From assembly GCA_024231905.1 (NCBI GenBank), contig JAAEQC010000039.1:1-58363 (forward strand): 58,363 nt of DNA. The letters are read 5' to 3'. A program made the translations under genes and the position numbers. Source of the DNA: a bacterium (GTDB taxonomy: Bacteria > Krumholzibacteriota > Krumholzibacteriia > LZORAL124-64-63). Shown piece by piece: positions 53,040-58,363 of this stretch. A model generated the notes under the pieces. It had not been told where the DNA came from. It saw nothing but the letters and a program-made list of their open reading frames with translations, and ran no database searches. The first letter of the stretch is position 1, and the number at the start of each line of letters is the position of its first letter.

Positions 53040-54061
53040 GACACACCTCGGAATTGCTGCAGGAAGCGCAGGTCGTTCTCGTACAGGAGGCGGATGTCGC
53101 CAATGCCGTACTTGAGCATGGCGATGCGGTCGATGCCCATGCCGAAGGCGAAGCCCGTGTAGGCATCCTCGGGATACCCGGCGGCCTTGAAGACGTTGGG
53201 ATGGACCATGCCCGCACCCATGATCTCCAGCCAGCCCGTCTGCCCGCACACGCCGCAACCCTTGCCCCGGCAGGCTACGCACTGCATGTCCACCTCCACC
53301 GAGGGCTCGGTGAAGGGGAAGAAGTGGGGACGGAAACGCGTGGGTTCGTCGGCGCCGAAGAAGCGGCGCACGAAGGTGTCCACCGTGGACTTCAGGTCGG
53401 CCAGGCTGATGGCCGTGTCCACCACCAGACCCTCGATCTGGTAGAACTCGGACGAGTGGGAAGCGTCGGCGTTCTCGTTGCGGTACACGCGGCCCGGGAC
53501 GACGAGCGCCAGGGGCGGCTCCATCCGCTCCATGGTCCGGACCTGCACCGGCGACGTCTGCGTGCGCAGCAGGCGCTTCTCGTCAATGAAGAACGTGTCC
53601 TGGATATCGCGTGCCGGGTGGTCGTCGGGGAAATTCAGGGCGGTGAAGTTGTAGTAGTCCAGCTCCACCTCCGGGCCGTCGCCGCGCCGGAAGCCCATAC
53701 CGTAGAAGATGTCGCAGATCTCTTCGAGGACGGTGATCAGAGGATGGTTCGAACCCTCTCCCGCCGGCAGTTCGCCCGGCAGTGTGAGGTCCCATCCCGG
53801 GCCGGCCACCGGCCCGCTGTCGGCCAGCTGCGCCGCGCGGGCGGTCAGGCCGGCGTCCAGTTCGAGCTTGAGGCGGTTGAGTTCGGCTCCCGCCGCGGGC
53901 CGCTCGGCGGAGTCCAGGTCCTTCAATCCCCGCAGCAGGCCCGTGACCTCACCCTTGCGGCCCAGCAGGGCGACCCTCACCTCCTCCAGGTCGGCGGCAT
54001 GGGAGGCGGCCTCGATGCGCGCTATTCCCGAGGAACGCAGGCGCTCGATGGTCTCCTTCAT
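53036..54061 (-). CDS. pheS: Phenylalanyl-tRNA synthetase alpha subunit
   Basis: The catalytic chain of PheRS. An N-terminal coiled coil (1-85) is followed by class II motifs. Motif 1 surrounds LITVLEEICDIFYGMGF, motif 2 covers VRTMERMEPPLALVVPGRVYRNE, and motif 3 is AYTGFAFGMGIDRIAMLKYGI. HFFPFTEPSVEVD, and the cysteine-rich CVACRGKGCGVCG insertion seen in many bacterial PheS, are present. ATG 54061 with GAGGGG upstream gives 341 residues. Translation is coupled to pheT. Confidence 0.96.
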   Translation of the reverse strand: MKETIERLRSSGIARIEAASHAADLEEVRVALLGRKGEVTGLLRGLKDLDSAERPAAGAELNRLKLELDAGLTARAAQLADSGPVAGPGWDLTLPGELPAGEGSNHPLITVLEEICDIFYGMGFRRGDGPEVELDYYNFTALNFPDDHPARDIQDTFFIDEKRLLRTQTSPVQVRTMERMEPPLALVVPGRVYRNENADASHSSEFYQIEGLVVDTAISLADLKSTVDTFVRRFFGADEPTRFRPHFFPFTEPSVEVDMQCVACRGKGCGVCGQTGWLEIMGAGMVHPNVFKAAGYPEDAYTGFAFGMGIDRIAMLKYGIGDIRLLYENDLRFLQQFRGVS

Positions 54062-54132
54062 GACGGGTCCCCTCTGCCGGATGTGTACCGGCGGGCGGTG
54101 GGCGGCCGGGGCGGACGCCCCGGCCGGGATGA

Positions 54133-54486
54133 TCAGAGGGCGGCCTTGGCGGCCTCGGCCAGCTTGGCGAAAGCCGGGGCGTCCTGCACGGCCAGATCGG
54201 CCAGCATCTTGCGGTCGATCTCGATCTCGGCCTTCTTCAGCCCGTTGATGAAGTGGCTGTAGCTGAGACCGTTGATCCGCGCTGCCGCGTTGATGCGTGT
54301 AATCCACAGCCGGCGGAAGTCGCGCTTCTTGTTGCGGCGATCCCGGTAGGCGTAGGCGAGGGCGCGGTCCACGGCCTCGCGGGCCTGGCGGTACTGGCTT
54401 CCCTTGCCGCCGACGAATCCGCTCGCTCGCTTCAGATACTTCTTCCGGCGTTGTTTAGCGGCCGGATTATTTGTTGCCCTGGGCAT
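54133..54486 (-). CDS. rplT: 50S ribosomal protein L20
   Basis: An early 50S assembly protein that binds 23S rRNA. Starts [20 protein letters not shown], a strongly basic tail, then [39 protein letters not shown] and [13 protein letters not shown], standard L20 blocks. The length of 117 residues is normal. In other bacteria L20 represses its own operon (infC-rpmI-rplT) by binding leader RNA; the same gene order is present here. Confidence 0.97.
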   Translation of the reverse strand: MPRATNNPAAKQRRKKYLKRASGFVGGKGSQYRQAREAVDRALAYAYRDRRNKKRDFRRLWITRINAAARINGLSYSHFINGLKKAEIEIDRKMLADLAVQDAPAFAKLAEAAKAAL

Positions 54487-54555
54487 TCTCGTGCCTCCTG
54501 TCTTATCACGTGGTCGGTCCCGGGTCAGGTGGGGACCGGCGTCGAATTCGGGTGA

Positions 54556-54753
54556 CTATTTGCCCAGCATCTTGCGAGCACGAGCCTCGTCGCAGGGGGC
54601 GAGCATGGTCGATTTCCGCAGGGTCCGCAGGCGCTTCGGGCTCTTGGCCGTGAACAGGTGGCCGTGGTAGGCCCGGTTGCGCTTGACGCGGCCGCTGCCG
54701 GTGAGCTTGAAGCGCTTGGCGGCGGCGCGGTTGGTTTTCATCTTTGCACCCAT
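54556..54753 (-). CDS. rpmI: 50S ribosomal protein L35
   Basis: A 65-residue basic ribosomal protein with the L35 core MKTNRAAAKRFKLTGSGRVK, then the R-A-Y-H-G-H-L-F block and K-S-P-K-R-L-R. The start is ATG 54753 (MGAK...) with AAAGAGG upstream; the internal ATG four codons later (MKTNR) is possible. It lies between infC and rplT in the conserved translation operon. Confidence 0.97.
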   Translation of the reverse strand: MGAKMKTNRAAAKRFKLTGSGRVKRNRAYHGHLFTAKSPKRLRTLRKSTMLAPCDEARARKMLGK

Positions 54754-54797
54754 GGTGTGCCTCTTTCCTGTCTGTGCGATCCGTCCGGCGGACGGAA

Positions 54798-55325
54798 CTA
54801 CGTCGTCTTCTTCTTCGGCGCGATGATGAAGCTGATCTGCCGTCCCTCGCGCTGGGGCCGAGACTCGGGCTGACCGAACTCACGGATCTCATCCACGAGG
54901 TTCTCCAGGAAGGCGATGGCCAGGTCCAGGTGGGAAATCTCCCGTCCCCGGAACCGCATGACGATCTTGACCTTGTTGCCCGATTCCAGGAAGCTCAGGA
55001 TGTGCTTCTTCTTGAATTCGTAGTCATGGTCGTCCGTCTTGGGACGGAACTGGATCGTCTTGACCTTGACGGTGTGGGCCGCCTGCCGCGCTTTCTTGGC
55101 CTTCTTGGCCGCTTCGTACTTGAACTTTCCATAGTCCATGATCCGGCAGACGGGCGGCCGCGCCGTGGGCGCCACTTCCACCAGGTCGAGCCCTTTTTCC
55201 TCGGCCAGGGCCAGGGCCTCCGGGGTCTCGAGCACGCCCAACTGCGTTCCGTCCTCGTCGACCACCAGCACGCGGGGGATCCGGATCATACGATTGACCC
55301 GGGTGATCTTGTTGGGCCCCTTGAT
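54798..55325 (-). CDS. infC: Translation initiation factor IF-3 (AUC start)
   Basis: IF-3 prevents premature 50S joining and checks start-codon and initiator-tRNA pairing. The N-domain has VNRMIRIPRVLVVDEDGTQLGV and VEVAPTARPPVCRIMDYGKF; the C-domain has KTIQFRPKTDDHDYEFKKKH and VMRFRGREISHLD. No ATG, GTG or TTG suits the N-terminus. A perfect AGGAGGT (55338-55332) is six bases before an ATC (55325-55323), and the chain from there, (M)KGPNKITRVN, aligns with E. coli IF-3 (MKGGKRVQ). E. coli uses AUU and Myxococcus AUC for autoregulation, so an AUC start is likely. The product has 175 residues. Confidence 0.9.
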   Translation of the reverse strand: MKGPNKITRVNRMIRIPRVLVVDEDGTQLGVLETPEALALAEEKGLDLVEVAPTARPPVCRIMDYGKFKYEAAKKAKKARQAAHTVKVKTIQFRPKTDDHDYEFKKKHILSFLESGNKVKIVMRFRGREISHLDLAIAFLENLVDEIREFGQPESRPQREGRQISFIIAPKKKTT

Positions 55326-55397
55326 AAGCGTACCTCCTGGATGAATTCCGGCGTTGCCGCCGTTGGTTGCCGCTCCGTCGCGCCCGGAGCCGGGCAC

Positions 55398-55422
55398 AAA
55401 AAAAGCGGACACAATGGTCCGC
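55398..55422 (-). terminator. Terminator/attenuator in the infC leader
   Basis: On the minus strand GCGGAC and GTCCGC form a six-base perfect stem around CATTGT, followed directly by seven T (55404-55398). It lies 72 bases before the infC start, with no recognisable promoter in that interval. It therefore either ends thrS transcription or acts as an attenuator controlling infC-rpmI-rplT-pheST. Confidence 0.8.
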
Positions 55423-55511
55423 CCCGGGAAAGGTAACCGCTCCGTCCGTCTGCCGGTCACGGGGACCGGCGCGGCCAGCTACGGTGAGGGGGCGGAACCC
55501 CTGCTTGGCTT

Positions 55512-55539
55512 ACCCCGGCGGTATCCCGACCGGCGGGGT
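55512..55539 (-). promoter_or_regulatory. Inverted repeat after thrS / infC leader hairpin
   Basis: Fourteen bases after the thrS stop, ACCCCG and CGGGGT enclose an inner CGGT/ACCG pair, making a 28-base hairpin with a single C-C mismatch. There is no T run, so it is not a classical terminator. A second perfect hairpin GCCGGT/ACCGGC lies downstream at about 55447-55465. Together with the terminator they suggest a structured infC leader. Confidence 0.5.
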
Positions 55540-55552
55540 GTAGCCTGATAAA

Positions 55553-57472
55553 TTAGGCCCTGTTGCGGACCGCGTCAAGGAGATCCTCGGCCACCGCCTC
55601 CACCGTGCGGGCGCCCTGGTCCCCCTCGTGCCTCACCCGCAGGGCGACCTCGCCGCTCTCGGCCTCGCGCCCGCCGACCACGAGCATCCTGGGCACGTGC
55701 ATGACTTCTGCCTCGCGGATCTTGAAGCCGATCTTCTCGTCCCGCGTATCCGCCTCCACGCGCAGACCCATGGCCCTCAGGTCCGCCGCCACCTTTTCGG
55801 CGTACTCGTGCTGGTCACGGCTCACCGACAGCACCCGCGCCTGCTCCGGCGCCAGCCACAGGGGGAAGTCCCCGGCGAAATGCTCGGTGAGGATGCCGAT
55901 GAAGCGCTCCAGGGAGCCCATGATGGCCCGGTGGACCATGTAGACGTACTTCTCCTGGCCGTCGGCGTCGGTGTAGGTCACACCGAACCGCCGGGGCAGG
56001 TTGAAGTCGAACTGGATGGTGCTCGTCTGCCAGGTGCGTCCGATGGCGTCCACCAGCTTCACGTCGATCTTCGGTCCGTAGAAGACGGCCTCCCCCTCCT
56101 CGCGGGTGTAGGGCAGGCTGTGCTTCTCGATGGCGGCCACCAGGGAGGCCTCGGCCATGGCCCACTCCTCGTCGGTACCCGCGTACTTGCCCTTGTTCTC
56201 GGGATCCCGCACCGACAGCTCCACCTTGAAGTCGTCGAAGCCGAAGGCGCCCATGATCTCCTTCACCAGCTCGATGCACAGGTCCACCTCGTCCCCCAGC
56301 TGTTCGGGGGTGCAGAAATGGTGGGCGTCGTCCTGGGTGAAGCCGCGCACGCGCATGAGGCCGTGGAGCGTCCCCTTCAACTCCGCCCGGTACACCGTGC
56401 CCAACTCGGCATAGCGCACGGGCAGGCTGCGGTAGCCGCGGGTCTTGCGCTTGTACATGAGGATATGGCCCGGACAGTTCATGGGCTTGACCACGTAGGG
56501 CCGGTCGTCCTGCTCGAAGACGTACATGTTCTCCTTGTAGAACTCCATGTGTCCGGAGGTCTCCCACAAGGCCGCCTGGGAGATGTGGGGCGTGGTGACC
56601 GTGCGGTAACCGTTGGCCCGGTGGACCCGCTTCCAGTACTCGATGATCTGTTCGCGCACCATGTCGCCGCGGGGGAACCAGTAGCTCAGGCCCGGGCCCG
56701 CCTCCTCCATGATCCCGAAGAGGTCCAGTTCGCGGCCCAGCTTGCGATGGTCGCGCTTCTTGGCTTCCTCCAGCATCTCCAGGTGGGCGGTCAGATCCTT
56801 CTTCTTCCAGAAGGATGTGCCGTAGATCCTCTGCAGCATGGGGCGGTCGCTGTCGCCCTTCCAGTAGGCGCCGGCCACCGAGAGCAGCTTGAAGGCCTTG
56901 ATCTCCCCCGAGCCAGGTACGTGGGGACCGCGGCAGAGGTCGGTGAAGGAGCCCATGCGATAGACGGATAGCTCCACGTCACCCAGGGCCTCGATCTCTT
57001 CCAGCTTGTAGGGCTGGTCGGCGAAGATCTCCTTGGCGCGTTCCGGCGTGGCGATCTCGCGCGTCAGCCCGACCTTGGTGCGGGCCAGTTCGGTCATCTT
57101 GGCTTCGATGCGCTCCAGGTCGGATTCGCTGAAGGGCTCTTCCCGGTCGAAATCGTAGTAGAACCCGTTCTCGATGTTCGGACCGAAGGCGAACTTCACG
57201 TCCGGGAAGAGTTCCTGCACGGCCCAGGCCAGCAGGTGCGCGGTAGAATGACGCAGGGTGTCAAGCCCCTCCTCGCTGGCCTTGGTGATCACCAGCATCT
57301 CGCCGCCCATTTCCGCCGCCTCGTCCAGGGGGTGGTGCACGCCGTCCACCGTCACGGCCACTGCGTTGCGCAGCAGCCCTTCGCCGATGGTGCGGACCGC
57401 CTCGCCGTAGGGCCAGCCGGCCTCCAGTTCCAGGTCTTTTCCGTCGGGCAGCGTGAAGGTGATCCGTGACAT
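55553..57472 (-). CDS. thrS: Threonyl-tRNA synthetase
   Basis: A class II synthetase of 639 residues. Domain order is TGS (1-62), the editing domain with HSTAHLLAWAVQELFP (about 76) and SVYRMGSFTDLCRGPHVPG. The catalytic core has ERIEAKM, GPGLSYWFPRGD and the zinc ligand in KPMNCPGHILMYK, then GLMRVRGFTQDDAHHFC and motif 3 VHRAIMGSLERFIGIL. The anticodon-binding domain ends it. ATG 57472 has GGAGAG upstream; the frame runs further upstream without support. Together with infC it forms the conserved thrS-infC operon; whether IF-3 or L20 regulation extends to thrS is unknown. Confidence 0.96.
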   Translation of the reverse strand: MSRITFTLPDGKDLELEAGWPYGEAVRTIGEGLLRNAVAVTVDGVHHPLDEAAEMGGEMLVITKASEEGLDTLRHSTAHLLAWAVQELFPDVKFAFGPNIENGFYYDFDREEPFSESDLERIEAKMTELARTKVGLTREIATPERAKEIFADQPYKLEEIEALGDVELSVYRMGSFTDLCRGPHVPGSGEIKAFKLLSVAGAYWKGDSDRPMLQRIYGTSFWKKKDLTAHLEMLEEAKKRDHRKLGRELDLFGIMEEAGPGLSYWFPRGDMVREQIIEYWKRVHRANGYRTVTTPHISQAALWETSGHMEFYKENMYVFEQDDRPYVVKPMNCPGHILMYKRKTRGYRSLPVRYAELGTVYRAELKGTLHGLMRVRGFTQDDAHHFCTPEQLGDEVDLCIELVKEIMGAFGFDDFKVELSVRDPENKGKYAGTDEEWAMAEASLVAAIEKHSLPYTREEGEAVFYGPKIDVKLVDAIGRTWQTSTIQFDFNLPRRFGVTYTDADGQEKYVYMVHRAIMGSLERFIGILTEHFAGDFPLWLAPEQARVLSVSRDQHEYAEKVAADLRAMGLRVEADTRDEKIGFKIREAEVMHVPRMLVVGGREAESGEVALRVRHEGDQGARTVEAVAEDLLDAVRNRA

Positions 57473-57561
57473 GTCCACTCTCCGGCTCGGGCTCTTATCT
57501 CGTTGTGGTCGCTCGCGTCGAAATCTACTCGCAAACGGGCTGTTCGGACAGCGCCGATGAC

Positions 57562-57592
57562 AAAAAAAAAGCCGCTCCGGGGCGGGTTCGGC
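57562..57592 (-). terminator. Terminator downstream of the broken tRNA
   Basis: On the minus strand GCCG/CGGC flanks an inner CCGC/GCGG hairpin, followed by nine T (57570-57562). It lies 12 bases after the 3' CCA of the tRNA remnant, in the position of a normal tRNA terminator, and upstream of thrS. Confidence 0.75.
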
Positions 57593-57603
57593 GAGGGTGT
57601 GGG

Positions 57604-57641
57604 TGGTGGGCGATACTGGATTCGAACCAGTGACCTCTTGT
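57604..57641 (-). pseudogene. 3' fragment of a tRNA gene (tRNA-Ile-like)
   Basis: On the minus strand the sequence from ACAAG (3' side of the anticodon stem) through AGGTC and T-arm CACTGG-TTCGAAT-CCAGTA is an intact tRNA 3' half. It continues through acceptor ATCGCCC, discriminator A and encoded CCA (57606-57604). The acceptor would need a 5' GGGCGAT, which is absent upstream; instead the bases form CTCTTG/CAAGAG with a nine-base loop. The ATCGCCC end and the T arm resemble tRNA-Ile or tRNA-Ala. This is the usual remnant when a tyrosine-integrase element integrates into a tRNA gene. Confidence 0.7.
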
Positions 57642-57722
57642 CTGCTCAGCAAGAGATGATCCCTGTGAGCGCCAGTCAAGGGGACGGGTGAAGGTGTTCG
57701 ACGGCTAGATTCTCCAGATCCG

Positions 57723-58196
57723 CTACAGGGCTTTGACTTCGTAATCGACCTGGTAACCCCTGGGGTCTTCATGGGTCCACACTGTCTCAAGCCTACCGCG
57801 CCGGACGGGCCATTCGCGCAGCTTGACGAACGGGATGTCAGGGAGAAGCGAGGTCTCGAAGGGGCGTACTGGGTCGGGATGGAGTAGGCCGACGAGGACG
57901 CAGCGCCGCGGCCACAAGCTGGCCAGTAGAACGGCTGAGACGCTCTGTCTCTTTGCCACGACGCCGTCGCTGCTTCCGGCGAAGAACGCTGAGTTCCAGA
58001 GCTGCGTGGTCATGGCGGTATCCCCGCTTCCGCCAAACTGGACCTCGATCAGCGGGTCGCCGGTGAGAAGCGCCTCTGCTGCTGGCCAGCCGATCACCGC
58101 ATCAGCGCCAGGATGCTCAGAGCCGATGACGAGCAGGCCTGGGCGGCTACCCCCGCTGAGTTTTCCGGCCTTGTCTTTCAAACGCTGGACCAGCAC
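57723..58196 (-). CDS. Unknown protein, probably 5'-truncated
   Basis: A 157-residue reading frame with no recognised family. It has real-looking strands (GLLVIGSEHPGADAVIGWPA, FFAGSSDGVVAKRQ, CVLVGLLHPDPVRPFE). The frame continues upstream of GTG 58196 in plausible protein (LTLDTSYSHITDVLVQRL) to about 58232, where it meets the GC-rich palindrome and loses coding character. This suggests the gene was cut by insertion of the neighbouring element. Its position next to a broken tRNA places it on an integrated island. No function can be proposed with confidence. Confidence 0.45.
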   Translation of the reverse strand: MLVQRLKDKAGKLSGGSRPGLLVIGSEHPGADAVIGWPAAEALLTGDPLIEVQFGGSGDTAMTTQLWNSAFFAGSSDGVVAKRQSVSAVLLASLWPRRCVLVGLLHPDPVRPFETSLLPDIPFVKLREWPVRRGRLETVWTHEDPRGYQVDYEVKAL

Positions 58197-58241
58197 ATCG
58201 GTGATGTGGGAGTAGGAGGTATCTAGCGTAAGCGGGAGTCC

Positions 58242-58258
58242 CCCCGGCTCTGCCGGGG
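58242..58258. repeat. Perfect GC-rich palindrome (REP-like)
   Basis: CCCCGGC and GCCGGGG form a perfect seven-base stem around TCT. It stands between the truncated gene and a new open frame that starts 87 bases away. Such hairpins flank REP-associated transposases and some insertion sequences. Only one copy is in the window, so repetition is not shown. Confidence 0.5.
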
Positions 58259-58344
58259 AGGCACGCAGTGTTTGACATATACGGGAGAGAAATGGGGAAA
58301 TCCCTAACGTGAGCCGCTCAAAGCATCACGAAAGGAATCTCCCC

Positions 58345-58363
58345 ATGTCAGACTACCGTAGCC
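58345..58363 (+). CDS. Start of an unknown gene (3' partial), possibly mobile-element related
   Basis: ATG 58345 with AAAGGA at good spacing opens a frame encoding MSDYRS before the window ends. TTGACA at 58272-58277 is a possible -35, but no matching -10 is clear. Several REP-associated and Y1-type transposases begin with similar short D-Y-R stretches and follow a hairpin like the one at 58242-58258; with six residues this is only a hint. Confidence 0.35.

Noticed and set aside
57473..57600. T-box or other threonine-responsive leader for thrS
   Set aside because: No T-box sequence (TGGNACC-type) or specifier hairpin is visible; the only hairpin with a T run belongs to the upstream tRNA remnant.

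Overview
This is a GC-rich, gene-dense bacterial chromosome segment made almost entirely of core housekeeping genes. It has Gram-negative (diderm) features: an LptE-like lipoprotein, a Wza/SLBB exopolysaccharide export protein, and a LapA/LapB-like pair. It also has RNase Y, MiaA/MiaB/MtaB, ZapA/ZapB and a sigma-54 regulator. Several short secreted proteins end in a shared W-S-x-x-(K/R)-x-L-(Y/F)-R tail. Together these suggest an uncultured FCB-group or neighbouring lineage (Krumholzibacteriota/Eisenbacteria-like). This placement is inference; no rRNA or taxonomic marker comparison could be run.

Left part, plus strand (1-27.8 kb): 5'-truncated rpsA, mtaB, miaB, lapA-like, lapB-like and a SPOR protein lead into mutS, a GAF sensor, mutL and miaA. 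Next come a large secreted TPR protein, a small secreted protein with the C-terminal tail, tRNA-Gly, a radical SAM/DUF512 gene with der, then plsY, gpsA and a MerR regulator. tRNA-Pro(GGG), a secreted beta-propeller, a GT2 glycosyltransferase, surE, pcm, a small membrane exporter and tRNA-Pro(CGG) follow.

Middle (27.8-41.1 kb, mixed strands): two more tail-bearing secreted proteins, apt, tRNA-Arg(CCU), an orphan PqqD-like protein and a small membrane protein. Then trxA and an ntrC-like/lptE/holA operon. The exopolysaccharide region holds a sugar transferase, a flippase-like membrane protein, an SLBB export protein, a UDP-sugar epimerase and a UDP-sugar dehydrogenase. Two small membrane proteins and tRNA-Arg(CCG) close this part.

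Right part, minus strand (41.1-57.5 kb): recN, nadK, dxs, a divergent PAP2 gene, ispA and folD form one tightly overlapping run. rny, a probable structured RNA in the usual 6S RNA position, zapA, a zapB-like gene, pheT, pheS, rplT, rpmI, infC and thrS form another. infC appears to start with AUC and lies behind a terminator-type attenuator.

Right edge (57.6-58.4 kb): the 3' end of a tRNA gene survives without its 5' half. Next to it are a 5'-truncated unknown gene, a perfect GC-rich palindrome and the first codons of another gene. This looks like the boundary of an integrated element. No CRISPR array and no rRNA were seen. No stretch longer than 300 bases lacks a feature.
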